Of a stretch of 64,000 bases of DNA, positions 23,155 to 34,305 are shown one piece after another. The translations under genes were made by a program, and so were the position numbers. The stretch is from Zea mays (Eukaryota > Streptophyta > Magnoliopsida > Poales > Poaceae), in assembly GCF_902167145.1 (NCBI RefSeq), contig NC_050098.1, positions 16,016,501 to 16,080,500 on the forward strand. Reading direction: 5' to 3'. Positions within the stretch are counted from its first letter, which is position 1, and every line of letters begins with the position of its first letter. The notes beneath the pieces are model-generated. The model was not told the DNA's origin, made no database searches, and saw nothing but the letters and a program-made list of their open reading frames with translations.

Positions 23155-24184
23155 CTGGAAAAGCAAGAATTCAATCCATTTACAGCAGCGAACCTCTGCT
23201 TACGAGCATCTGCTATGGACTACAGTAATCTCACATCTAACCATAATCTGGCTAAAAAAGAACTGATAAAAGTCTTGTCCATCATAGCGGTAAGTACTCA
23301 CCAATAGCTGAAATGAAAAAGAAAAACAAAGGTTAGGTGTAGTTGTAGAATTTAGCAAATTTTCCTCTAGCAATCTTTTCCCAGGACATACATATATATT
23401 ACTAAATTAACAAGATGAGTCTCTCTTTAGTAAAGAAGAATAAATATATGCATTGCAAATGAAGTTGCACAAACCAAATATACCTTCTGAAATAGTACCA
23501 GTGCCCTGATCTTTGCTTTTTTCCTTCTGTAAAAAATATCTATTAATAATTCCATAAACAACATCAGAAGCACAAAGACTACCCATACAAAATAATGTCA
23601 TGTGAAGCCAATCATAAATGAGGAATTGACTGCAAAGTGAATGCGCATGGACAAGGATTATGACATTGTAGTACCGCATGTTCTCCTTCGACGGAGACAC
23701 ACTTATCCCTGGTGTTGCACGCGTGAGAAGAAAAGGGGAATCAAACAATAGAGAACTGAGACTAATACAGTAGCAGCAGACTTCGAACTACACCAAAATT
23801 TCAAGGGAGCTAGGCACCTGGTTCGCTGAGCAACCAATGTGTCTTGCACATATCCAAAACTGAAATAGATTACTCATCAGCATAGGCCAACAGACACAAT
23901 ATCCGATTCCACGGAGCAGAATAGGAACGTGATAGATCGGGGAGAGTGAGGAAGGGTGACCAGATCGCGAGGCAGACCTTGATGATTCGACACAGGAGGT
24001 TGTTGTTGGCCCGCACCTAAGACAGTGCCCCCGTGACAGGAGCAGGTGACAGCGCGGGAGCTGAGGTCGGCGTCATCCTAGGGCGCTCTTCTGCCTCATC
24101 ACGCACAAGCTCATCTTCGTCGTTGGGATCGTCGGCAATACATTTTAATGGACACAAGTTTACATTCCAGGAAATGATCTTTAC

Positions 24185-25363
24185 CTGCCTCAATAGCCTC
24201 ATCGCTAAATTCAGCTGCATAGCCTTCCTCGCCAATCAAATGAGCACGTCTCCTATGCTCTTCCAGTTCTGTCTTCTTTTTTAGAACAAGGTCTTTCATC
24301 TTGCTCGCTTTAAGTTACTCGAGTCTTAAAACTTCAGATTCCACCTATATTTTAGATCAATATACAATCTCAGAACATTCCAAGCTCAAACATAGAAAAA
24401 CATAGCAACAGTGGCATGAGCAATATCTGAAGAACAATGAACTCACGTAGCTGAGGAAGTCAATAGAGAGGGTGTTAGGCTCAGTTATTTCATGTTCAGA
24501 AGCAGCAATATTGCACGTTACATTCTGGAACATCTGTTGTTCTTCAAGTGGTGTATCCATGAGATTCCAAAGTTCAAGCATGCTAGAGGCAAATCTTGAA
24601 GCTGTGACATTCAGAATTTCATATTAACAATGTTAAAGACACTAAATAATTGAAAATTGTTGAGGGTTGCTTGTGCTGAAGAATCAAATTTGACACTAGT
24701 GAATGCACTGAATAATCAAAAAGATTGACGGTTGACTGCGCTGAATCATTGAAATTTCTTAAGTGATACAAAGAGTGCTAACCTTTTGCATCCTCTTGAC
24801 TTTCAATTCACGCAGTCTGCTTGCAGCTGATGCAAGGCTTTCAATTGTACATTTGCTTAGGTTCTTTGATCCATCAGCCTCACCCAGGCTAGGGTGCACC
24901 TCATTTACTGTTTGTTTGAAGTCTACACCAAGCACCTCACATAACGAATGCAAAGTGTTAAGATGTTCCATGACTTGCTTCAGCCGATCACTCTGTTAAA
25001 AACAGGCACAAACAATAAGATGTATAGACTTGTATGAGTATTGAAGGAAAATAATAGACATGGGGAGTAATATTCATTAGACAGATAAAGAGGATTTGAA
25101 CAAGTGATGCTGACCTTCTCCTTCTGAAGGGATTGCAGCTCTTTCGTTAGCTCCTCCAGCTTTCTTAAAGACAGATCAGACTGATCCACAGGAATTCTAA
25201 AGGGTACAAAATCTGCAGGCCTGATTTTAGATGCAACCTTCTTAATTTGCTCTATGACATCAACAAATTGGTCCCATCTTTCAACTTTCTTCTTTCTCAT
25301 CTCCTCCAAGTATGGGACAATCACATTCAATTCTTCCCTTAAACCTTGTAACTTCTGATTTGA
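24185..25363 (-). pseudogene. captured MAP65 gene fragment, four exons
   Basis: Four consecutive exons of a MAP65/Ase1 microtubule-associated protein, with GT...AG introns, lie on the minus strand. They are 25115..25363 (LREELNVIVPYLEEM... to LQKEK), 24783..24992 (LKQ, MEHLNTLHSLCEVLG... to KRMQK), 24447..24601 ([18 protein letters not shown]... to FLSYV) and 24185..24344 (KMKDLVLKKKTELEEHRRRA... to EAIEAG). MAP65 proteins crosslink antiparallel microtubules; these exons cover part of the central coiled-coil region. Exon 3 lacks one G near LQDL (frameshift), and exon 4 has a TAA after SEVLRLE, so this is a decayed fragment. The N-terminal and microtubule-binding C-terminal parts are missing. 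Retained introns show capture at DNA level. Confidence 0.88.
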
Positions 25364-25463
25364 CTGCCATTTAAAAGAAAACAAATTACTGATGGAGTCA
25401 CTACTGAAACATTCAGTCTTCATACCAGAATGCATGCAGTTCCTGACTTCAATGCCGGACAAT

Positions 25464-26295
25464 TTTGTTCGGTTACTCCCTTAAACCATTCACGTTCTTA
25501 CTCTACTAACATTTTTCACTAAAAGGGTAAGAATTACTAGTAGATCACACTACAGTTATTTTTGTAAGCCTTCAATATAGCAGAGTACAAATAACCTGCA
25601 TATCTAGACAATAGCTATCACACTATCACAGCCCTAAAGTTGCAATGACAAAAAAGATCGTGAGAGAAAATTCTGTAGAATATATTTCTGCAGTATAGCA
25701 ATAGTACTCAAATGTTACTTGTTTCTTTCATAGTATATGGTACTTCAAAGCACAGAAACTAGAGGGTCCAGCTGCGGCTACTGCTGACCTTGAGGAGCCA
25801 CTGAGAGGTTGAGGGGCTCAGCTGTCTCCCTCTCTGGCTGCGGCTACTGTTGGGCCGTAGAAGCCTTGAGCGGCAACACCAGAGGGTCCAGCGGTCCCTG
25901 GGGAGCCTAGATGTGGCCATCCCGACAGGGGCAGGGGCGGGTGAGGACGAGCTCCAGGAGGCGCTGGAGCGAAGGGAGGCGGCGGGAAGCCGCGAGGCGG
26001 GCAGCGACAAGGGGCGTGAGGCTGTGGTTGGGTCGGAAAACGGAGGACGCGTCTGCGGCGGCCAGCAGAATGTGGAGGTTGAGCGCCGCGAGTCAGGGGT
26101 GGCGGGCTCGGCGGAGGAGACGAAAGAGAGAGGCGGGGGAGGAAGCGTGAGCGGAGGGGAGCACCGGGAGCGGGTTAGGCTGCGCGCGGGGGAGGAGCGG
26201 GGACCGGCGGCGCGCGGGGGAGGAGCGGGGACAGGCGGCTCGCGCGTAGGCGGGATAGACGAGAGACGCGCGGGTCGCTAGGGATTTAGTTTGGG
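25464..26295. other. CACTA interior: AT-rich part and GC-rich first-exon-like part
   Basis: Bases 25464..25750 hold nothing recognisable. Bases 25760..26290 are GC-rich with overlapping open frames on both strands (Arg/Ser-rich on minus, Gly/Arg-rich on plus). This looks like a 5' UTR or first exon of the minus-strand chimeric transcription unit, just inside the right subterminal repeats. No domain seen. Confidence 0.35.
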
Positions 26296-26500
26296 TTAAG
26301 TTCGACGGTATCGACGTGGCCCACGAACTTAAATTAAGAACGTGGGTACCCACGTTCATAATAGGTTAAGTTCGACGGTTTTTGCTAGGGCCCACGAACT
26401 TAATTTCAGAACGTGGGTACCCACGTTTTTAAAAAAACCCATGAACTTAACTAATGTAAGAACGTCGGTACCCACGTTCTTAATAAAACCCACGAACTTT
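26296..26500. repeat. right subterminal repeats of the CACTA element
   Basis: GTTAAGTTCGACGG and GAACGTGGGTACCCACGTT words repeat several times, in both orientations, up to the terminal TTTCTTGTAGTG. They match the left array at 20560..21030. Confidence 0.85.
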
Positions 26501-26521
26501 TATCAGTTTCTTGTAGTGAAT

Positions 26522-29500
26522 TGTGACTAACCTTGTAGGACCCAACAAGAGTTGGGTACCTAAGACTCAAGCCTAAATTTGCCTTGCAGGTTTATGCATC
26601 CGGGGGATCAAGCTGGATTATCGACAGCGGATGCACAAACCATATGACGGGGGAGAAGATGTTCACCTCCTACGTCAAAAACAAGGATTCCCAAGATTCA
26701 ATAATATTCGGTGATGGCAATCAAGGCAAGGTAAAAGGGTTAGGTAAAATTGCTATTTCATCAGAGCACTCTATATCTAATGTGTTTTTAGTTGAGTCTC
26801 TTGGATATAATTTGTTATCTGTTAGTCAATTATGCAATATGGGATATAATTGTCTATTCACAAATGTAGATGTGTCTGTCTTTAGAAGAAGTGATGGTTC
26901 ATTAGCTTTTAAGGGTGTATTAGACGACAAACTTTACTTAGTTGATTTTGCAAAAGAGGAGGCCGGTCTAGATGCATGCTTAATTGCTAAGACTAGCATG
27001 GGCTGGATGTGGCATCGCCGCTTAGCACATGTGGGGATGAAGAACCTTCACAAGCTTCTAAAGGGAGAACACGTGATAGGTTTAACTAATGTGCAATTCG
27101 AAAAAGATAGACCTTGTGCAGCTTGTCAAGCAGGCAAACAGGTGGGAAGCTCTCATCACACCAAAAATGTGATGACCACATCAAGACCTTTGGAGATGCT
27201 TCACATGGACCTATTCGGACCCGTCGCCTATCTAAGTATAGGAGGAAGTAAGTATGGTCTTGTTATAGTTGATGACTTTTCCCGCTTCACTTGGGTATTC
27301 TTTTTGTAGGATAAATCTGAAACCCAAGGGACCCTCAATCGCTTCCTAAGGAGAGCTCAAAACGAGTTTGAGCTCAAGGTGAAGAAGATAAGGAGCGACA
27401 ATGGGTCCGAATTCAAGAACCTTCAAGTGGAGGAGTATCTTGAGGAGGAAGGGATCTAGCACGAGTTCTCCGCTCCCTACACACCACAGCAAAATGGTGT
27501 GGTAGAGAGGAAGAACAGGACGCTAATTGATATGGCGAGGACGATGCTTGGAGAGTTTAAGACCCCCGAGCGCTTTTGGTCGGAAGCCGTGAACACGGCT
27601 TGCCACGCCATCAACCGGGTCTACCTTCACCGCCTCCTCAAGAAGACGTCGTATGAGCTACTAACCGGTAACAAACCCAATGTTTCGTATTTTCGAGTTT
27701 TTGGGAGTAAATGCTACATTCTAGTGAAGAAGGGTAGGAATTCCAAATTTGCTCCCAAAGTCGTAGAAGGGTTTTTGTTAGGTTATGACTCAAATACAAA
27801 GGCGTATAGAGTCTTCAACAAATCATCGGGTTTGGTTGAAGTCTCTAGCGACGTTGTATTTGATGAGACTAATGGCTCTCCAAGAGAGCAAGTTGTTGAT
27901 TTTGATGATGTAGATGAAGAAGAAGTTCCAACGACCGCAATACGCACCATGGCGATTGGAGATATGCGGCCACAGGAACAAGATGAGCAAGATCAATCTT
28001 CTTCCTCAACAATGGTGCAACCCCCAACTCAAGATGATGAACAGGAGGCATGTGATCAAGGGGGAGCACAAGATGATCATGTAATGGAGGAAGAAGCACA
28101 ACCGTCACCTCCAACCCAAGTTCGAGCAATGATTCAAAGGGATCATCCCGTCGACCAAATTTTGGGTGATATTAGCAAGGGAGTAACTACTCAATCTCGA
28201 TTAGTTAATTTTTGTGAGCATTACTCCTTTGTCTCTTCTATTGAGCCTTTCAGGGTGGAAGAGGCCTTGCTAGATCCGGACTGGGTGTTGGCCATGCAGG
28301 AGGAGCTCAACAACTTCAAAAGAAATGAAGTTTGGACACTGGTGCCTCGTCCCAAACAAAATGTTGTGGGAACCAAGTGGGTGTTCCGCAACAAACAAGA
28401 CGAGCACGGGGTGGTGACAAGGAACAAGGCACGACTTGTGGCAAAAGGTTATGCCCAAGTCGCAGGTTTGGAATTTGAGGAGACTTTTGCTCCTGTGGCT
28501 AGGCTAGAGTCCATTCGTATCTTGCTAGCATATGCTACTCACCATTCCTTCAGGTTGTTCCAAATGGATGTGAAGAGCGCTTTCCTCAACGAGCCAATCA
28601 AGGAGGAAGTGTACGTGGAGCAACCCCCTGGCTTCGAGGATGAACGGTACCCCGACCACGTGTGTAAGCTCTCTAAGGCGCTCTATGGACTTAAGCAAGC
28701 CCCAAGAGCATGGTATGAATGCCTTAGAGACTTTTTAATTGCTAATGCTTTCAAGGTTGGGAAAGCCGATCCAACTCTTTTTACTAAGACTTGTGATGAT
28801 GATCTTTTTGTGTGCCAAATTTATGTCGATGACATAATATTTGGTTCTACTAACCAAAAGTCTTGTGAAGAGTTTAGCAGGGTGATGACTCAGAAATTCG
28901 AGATGTCGATGATGGGCGAGTTAAGCTACTTCCTTGGGTTCCAAGTGAGGCAACTCAAGGATGGAACCTTCATCTCCCAAATGAAGTACACACAAGATTT
29001 GATCGAGAGGTTTGGGATGAAGGACGCCAAGCCCGCAAAGACTCCGATGGGAACCGACGGACACACCGACCTCAACAAAGGAGGTAAGTCTGTTGATCAA
29101 AAAGCATACCGGTCTATGATAGGGTCGTTACTTTATTTATGTGCTAGCAGACCGGATATTATGCTTAGCGTATGCATGTGTGCTAGATTTCAATCCAATC
29201 CTAAGGAGTGTCACTTAGTGGCTGTGAAGCGAATTCTTAGATATTTAGTCACTACGCCTTGTTTCAGGATCTGGTATCCAAAGGGGTCTACCTTTGACTT
29301 GATTGGATATTCAGACTCCGACTATGCTAGGTGTAAGGTCGATAGGAAGAGTACATCGGGGACGTACCAATTCTTAGGAAGGTCCCTAGTGTCATGGAGT
29401 TCTAAGAAACAAACCTCCGTTGCCCTATCCACCGCTGAGGCCGAGTACGTTGCCGCAGGACAGTGTTGCACGCAACTACTTTGGATGAGGCAAACCCTCA

Positions 29501-29775
29501 GGGACTTTGGCTACAATCTGAGCAAAGTCCCACTCCTATGTGATAATGAGAGTGCTATCCGCATGGCAGATAATCCTGTTGAACACAGCCGCACAAAGCA
29601 CATAGACATCCGGCATCACTTTTTGAGAGACCACCAGCAAAAGGGAGATATCGAAGTGTTTCATGTTAGCTCCGAGAACCAGCTAGCCGATATCTTTACC
29701 AAGCCTTTAGATGAGCAGACCTTTTGCAAGTTGCGTAGTGAGCTAAATGTCTTAGATTCGTGGAACTTGGATTGA
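26522..29775 (+). pseudogene. Sirevirus pol (protease, integrase, RT, RNase H)
   Basis: One reading frame from about 26584 to TGA at 29775, broken only by TAG at 27307..27309 and TAG at 27457..27459. In order it shows the protease (WIIDSGCTNHMTG, catalytic DSG), a GAG-pre-integrase zinc region (WHRRLAHVG... CAACQAGK), the integrase core ([26 protein letters not shown]), and the copia RT ([26 protein letters not shown] with catalytic Asp codons at 28828..28833). RNase H follows ([22 protein letters not shown]), ending [12 protein letters not shown] and RNase H (27499..29775, 758 codons) are uninterrupted with catalytic residues present. Both stops fall inside the integrase. The N-terminal join to gag is cut by the CACTA insertion. 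Confidence 0.93.
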
Positions 29776-29903
29776 ATTATAGCATACTTGTGTTTATGCC
29801 CTTGATCATGTTCCTTATGCATTTTGTTGCTTATTTATGGTGCTCAAGTTGTACAAACACTCTCCGGACCTCACAAGTCCGTTGCAAAGTGGTGCACATA
29901 TTT

Positions 29904-30590
29904 AGGGGGAGATGTGTTACAACTTGACCCTTTGAGACTAACCATGTGCTTGAGTTTGCTTGATTTAGTCTCGAAGGAGGATTGAAAGGGAAAAGGTGGA
30001 CTTGGACCATGCCAGACTTCCACTGCACTCTGATTCCAAGTTCATCTTTATGACCTTATTGCCTTTGTACTCTTATTTGAATATTTTGGTGAGGCAATGG
30101 GGTTCTAGGGCCAAAATTGATCCCGTTTTGGTGCTTGATGCCAAAGGGGGAGAAAATAAAGGCCAAAGCAATAAATGGATCAGCTACCACTTGAGATATT
30201 TTGGAAATAGTAGAATAGAGCTTTTGGTTTGTCAAAACTCTTTTATTATCTCTTTTGTCAAAAGTTGGCCTCTTGTGGGGAGAAGTGTTGATTATGGGGA
30301 AAAGGGGGAGTTTTTGTGGGGAGAAGTGTTGATTATGGGAAAAAGGGGGAGTTTTTGAAATCCTTGATCAATTTCTTTTGAAATACCTCTCTTTATGTCT
30401 CTACAAGTGAATTTGACTTAGAGATAGGAAATTGAGTTTGATTTGAAAAAACAAACCAAGTGGTGGCAAAGAGTGATCCATATATGCCAAATATGAATCA
30501 AAACTATATTGAGTTTTCATTTGCATTGATATTGCACTTGTTCTAGTTGCTTTATGTTGTGTTGGCATAAATCACCAAAAAGGGGGAGAT
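29904..30590 (+). promoter_or_regulatory. multiple polypurine tracts before the 3' LTR
   Basis: AGGGGGAGA-type tracts occur at 29904..29913, 30143..30154, 30296..30310, 30337..30351 and 30577..30589. The last one directly precedes the LTR and should prime plus-strand DNA synthesis. Repeated tracts of this kind are a published Sirevirus hallmark. Confidence 0.8.
30275..30356 (+). repeat. 41-bp tandem duplication
   Basis: Units 30275..30315 and 30316..30356 are nearly identical (GTGGGGAGAAGTGTTGATTA start) and each ends in a polypurine tract plus T5. This duplication created one of the extra polypurine tracts. Confidence 0.85.
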
Positions 30591-31835
30591 TGAAAGGGAA
30601 ATGTGCCCTTGGGCCATTTCTAAGTATTTTGGTGATTGAGTGCCAACGCAAGTGCTTTTGTGTTGATCTATGCAATGTGGTGGACAAAGTGCAAATCATG
30701 TCAAAAGGTATGTTTCTAGACTTAGTACATTGTTTTATGGACTAATGTATTGTGTCTAAGTACTGGAAACAGGAAAGATTGAATTGGAAATGAGATGGCT
30801 CTGTTCAGCCAAAGTCAGCTCGGTCTGGGTGCACCGGACTGTCCGGTGGTGCACCGGACAGTGTCCGGTGGTGCACCGGACAGTGTCCGGTGTGCCAGGC
30901 TGGCTCAGGTGAACTTGCCGCTCTCGGAAAGGAATTAACGGCGTACGACTATAATTCACCGGACTGTCCGATGTGCACCGGACTGTCCGGTGAGCCAACG
31001 GTCAGCCGGGCCAACGGTCGGCTGCGCGATCCGCGCGGGACACGTGGTCGAGCCAACGGTCGGGAGGGGGCACCGGACTGTCCGGTGTGCACCGGACAGT
31101 GTCCGGTGCGCCAACGGCTCCAAGGCTGCCAACGGTCGGCTTCGCTAAAGAAGGAAAGAAATCCGCACCGGACTGTCCGGTGCGCCAGGCGACAGAAGGC
31201 AAGAATTGCCTTCCCGGATTGCTCTCAACGGCTCCTAGCTGCCTTGGGGCTATAAAAGGGACCCCTAGGTGCATGGGGGAGAACACCAAGCATTCCTTGA
31301 GCACTCTTGATCACTCACACTCCATTCTTACGCACTTGTTCGACATTTTAGTGATTTGAGCTCCATTCTAGTGTGCTAGTCTTTTGAGCTTAAGTCTGGG
31401 TCTTGTGTGTGCGTATTTGCTGTGATCTTTGTGTCTTGTGTGAGTTGCTAATCCCTCCCTTACTCCGTGCTTCTTTGTGAACATCTTTGTAAGGGCGAGA
31501 GACTCCAAGTTGTGGAGATTCCTCGCGAACGGGATATAGAAAAGAAAAGCAAACACCGTGGTATTCAAGTGGGTCTTTGGACCGCTTGAGAGGGGTTGAT
31601 TGCAACCCTCGTCCGTTGGGACGCCACAACGTGGAAGTAGGCAAGTGTTGTACTTGGCCGAACCACGGGATAAACCACTGTGTCTACCTGTATTGATTCT
31701 CTTGTGGTCATTGTGTTTCGAAAAGACTCTTCTCTAGCCACTTGGCAATACTGTGCTAACGCTTAACCAAGTTTTTGTGGCATTAAGTTCAAGTTTTACA
31801 GGATCACCTATTCACCCCCCCTCTAGGTGCTCTCA
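30591..31835 (+). repeat. Sirevirus 3' LTR (1245 bp)
   Basis: Same ends as the 5' LTR, TATA box TATAAAA at 31251..31257, followed by the AAAAG duplication. Relative to the 5' LTR it has additional CACCGGAC...GTCCGGTG palindromes at 30831..30890 and lacks one near 31165, plus scattered substitutions. Confidence 0.95.
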
Positions 31836-31840
31836 AAAAG

Positions 31841-32836
31841 TATGCTGAAACTTTTACATAATTTCAAGGGGTTGGCATACCCAATCATTGGCAATGGTAG
31901 ATCAATTCTTTTCTAGGAATACCTATGGAATAAGAGTATTCCAAGTCAACAATATCCAGAATTATTCTCTTTTGCACACAACACAAAACTTTCTATTGCA
32001 GAGGCTAAATAACAAGATCATCTATTCCAAATTTTCCAATTACCTATCTCTGAACAAGCCTATGAACAATATTTGGAGTTACATGAAACTTGGGAGCAAA
32101 TTATCATAAATAACTTGAAGGACAGATGAAGATATATTTGGGATTCAGATAGCTATTCAACAAAAAAGGCCTACAGACACCTAATGGGGCATACAAACGT
32201 TCATACTATTTACAAGTGCCTATGGAAAAACAAATTCCAACCAAAACATAAAGTTTTCTACTGGTTATGGCTTAAAAACAGACTGAACATTAGGAATATG
32301 CTGAGAAGGAAAAACATGACACTGGAGTCATATTCGTGTGAGAACTATATATGGCAAACGGAGGAAACTCTTTATCAACTATTTCTTAGATGCGATTTTG
32401 CAAAAGCCTGCTAGAATTCAATTGGCATAACCCCTCCTAGAATTGTTCATTCGAAGGAGGCCTCGGCAAACCTCAAGCACCAACTTAATGTTCCTTTTTC
32501 TATGGAGATTATTATACTCATGACATGGAGTATCTGGAAATGCCGAAATGAGTGGCTATTTGAAAACAAAGACCCATCAGTACAACACTGCAAGAATGAA
32601 TTCATCAAGGAATTACGGGTGGTTGTACATAGAGCGAGAGGGAAATATGACAACTCAATTCCGAATTGGCTTGATCAGTGGCAGGCATAACTTTTGTACT
32701 CTTCTGATCCTTCTTCTTAGCTTCTTAACTAGACCTTCCCAGCTCATATCTATCTCTTGTACTCATGTCGCGTTGTAATTTTACATTATTAATAAAATTT
32801 TATAGTAGGGGTTCACCCTCCTTATCTTTCAAAAAA
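31841..32836 (+). pseudogene. LINE ORF2 C-terminal part and 3' UTR
   Basis: Continuation of the LINE after the Sirevirus. About 32130..32413 encodes a zf-RVT-like region (SYSTKKAYRHL, LWKNKFQPKHKVFYWLWL, SCENY) and 32502..32690 a C-terminal tail (WSIWKCRNEWLF, PNWLDQW). Frameshifts separate the pieces. The 3' UTR has an AATAAAATTT signal-like stretch near 32790 and the A tail at 32831, followed by the 18-bp target duplication. Confidence 0.82.
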
Positions 32837-33111
32837 AATCTCATTATCGTCAATGTCTTAATATTTGTCGCTATATGATTCGTGTTACTAAATTCACTAG
32901 TACTATTGCTTTTGTGTTGGTTTAATCTAGCTCATATTCTTTTTACCAACACTCCAATATATATGGACTATTTTAAGGCCATTTATAAATTTACCTTATG
33001 TACAACATTTTTTTGGCATAGAGCTTGATTGGTGGCTGAAACCTTAGGGAAATTTTCCATTGCCTGCATGACTTGTTAGTGACATCATATGGTTTGAAGT
33101 CAATCAAGAGG

Positions 33112-34104
33112 ATGAGATATATAGAGGCCATATTAATGTTTTTATGGATAATTGGTGCCCCACAATCAACTAGGCAAGCAGAGAATTGATTTGAGAGGTC
33201 GACTGAGACAGTTAGTCGGAAATTTAATGAAGTGTTGAATTTTGTGTACCGCTTGTCAGTGGATATTATAAAACCCAAAGATCCTAAGTTTAGGACAGTC
33301 CATCCGAGACAAAGAGATGCTCGTTTCAGTCCATATTTTGATAATTGCATCGGTGCAATAGATGGCACACATATTCCTTTTGTTGTGCATGCGGAAAAGG
33401 TGCTTCAGTATGTGGGACGACATGGATATCCTTCGCAAAATGTATTGGCTATCTGTGACTTCGATATGAGGTTTATATTTGTTGCGGCTGGATGACCTAG
33501 TTCGGTACATGACATGAGAGTGTTTAGCGATACTATAAGAAAGTATGGTGACAAGTTTTCTCACCCACCACCAGGTAGTATTAAGTTCATCAGATTTATT
33601 AGAAATGTACACATGTCATGTTTAGTGTTATATGTGTAAGTGTTACTTTCTATTGGCATTATGTAGGTAAATTTTATCTCGCTGATTCAGGCTACCCTAA
33701 CCGACGAGGGTACCTTGCACCGTACAAGGGGACCAAGTACCATGTACCGGCATTTCAACAATGTGCAGGGCCACGTGGCAAAAAAAGAGCTATTCAATTT
33801 TCTTAATTCATCGCTTCACAATGTCATTGAGCGATCATTTGGAGTTTGGAAAATGAAGTGGAGGATCATGATGAAGCAATCAAAAATAATACTTGCATGT
33901 ATGGCTCTGCATTACTTTATCCGAGAAAGTTCATTGGCGGATGCAGACTTCGATATGTGCGATTGTGATGAAAACCATATGCCAATGCCCCTTGCATTGT
34001 CATCGGAAGATAACAATGAAAGCCATAATGTAGGTTGTGAAGATCTAGATATGAATGTGTTTCGTGATAATCTTGCAGATGCTTTATTTGCTAGACGACC
34101 ATGA
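33112..34104 (+). pseudogene. PIF/Harbinger transposase (DDE_Tnp_4), one intron
   Basis: The frame from ATG 33112 encodes an HTH-like N-terminus (MFLWIIGAPQSTRQ, ETVSRKFNEVL) and the first catalytic Asp in GAIDGTHIP. The second is in KFYLADSGYPNRRGY and the Glu in NVIERSFGVWK, the DDE triad of HARBI1-like transposases that cut and paste the element. Exon 1 ends CCACCAG at 33574; an intron 33575..33666 (GT...AG) precedes GTAAATTT. Defects: TGA at 33187..33189, TGA at 33493..33495 (AAG*PSS, normally a Trp there), and a frameshift near 33785 in an A7 run. The reading frame then continues to TGA at 34102..34104. Inactive, but recent enough to keep all three catalytic residues. Confidence 0.88.
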
Positions 34105-34147
34105 GTTGGTTTGAAGCATATTTGTGTGCTCTATTAACTTGTGGTGC

Positions 34148-34305
34148 TGAAATGTTTGTATATATGGCTATGATGTCCATGAAGAACTCGTATGTGTTTG
34201 GGTAGAGTTTTATTTTAAAGAAATGTTGAAATGTTTGTATATATGACTACGATGTCTATGAAGAACTCGTATGCGTTTGGGTAGAGTTTTATTTTGAAGA
34301 ATCAA
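34148..34305 (+). repeat. 79-bp tandem duplication
   Basis: 34148..34226 and 34227..34305 are diverged copies (TGAAATGTTTGTATATATG start) downstream of the transposase, presumably in the Harbinger 3' UTR. Confidence 0.8.

Larger units (their letters stand above)
20541..26518. mobile_element. CACTA transposon carrying host gene fragments (5978 bp)
   Basis: Ends CACTACAAGAAA and TTTCTTGTAGTG with a 3-bp duplication AAT, both diagnostic of CACTA (En/Spm) elements. The subterminal regions are packed with TAAGTTCGACGG and GAACGTGGGTAC words in both orientations. I find no TNP2-type transposase, so the element is non-autonomous. The interior holds minus-strand exons of a MAP65 gene and an AHL gene, and perhaps remains of its own gene. 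It inserted into the gag-pol region of the Sirevirus and is therefore younger than it. Confidence 0.93.
16992..31835 (+). mobile_element. Sirevirus (Ty1/copia) retrotransposon with internal CACTA insertion
   Basis: Complete element with two LTRs (16992..18213 and 30591..31835), 5-bp duplication AAAAG, a primer-binding site after the 5' LTR, gag, pol in copia order (protease, integrase, RT, RNase H), and several polypurine tracts before the 3' LTR. Clustered GGACTGTCC-type palindromes in the LTR plus multiple polypurine tracts are published Sirevirus hallmarks. Opie/Ji/Giepum-like is my best guess for the family. Without the CACTA it is 8.9 kb. Stops in pol and a gag deletion suggest it is inactive, though most of pol is open. 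Confidence 0.95.
10292..32836 (+). mobile_element. L1-like LINE, complete to its 5' end, split by nested elements
   Basis: Bounded by an 18-bp target duplication (10274..10291 and 32837..32854) and ending in an A run at 32831. It contains ORF1 (about 12164..13938), ORF2 with endonuclease, RT and zf-RVT parts (14184..16991 and 31841..32690), and a 3' UTR. The hAT element at 10321..10696 and the Sirevirus at 16992..31835 are insertions; without them the LINE is about 7.3 kb. ORFs are broken by many stops and frameshifts, so it is inactive. Length and duplication indicate a non-truncated insertion, unusual for plant LINEs. Confidence 0.9.

Noticed and set aside
25850..26281. Gly/Arg-rich plus-strand frame inside the CACTA element
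   Set aside because: GC-rich low-complexity sequence, open on both strands, opposite to the captured exons; no recognised domain.
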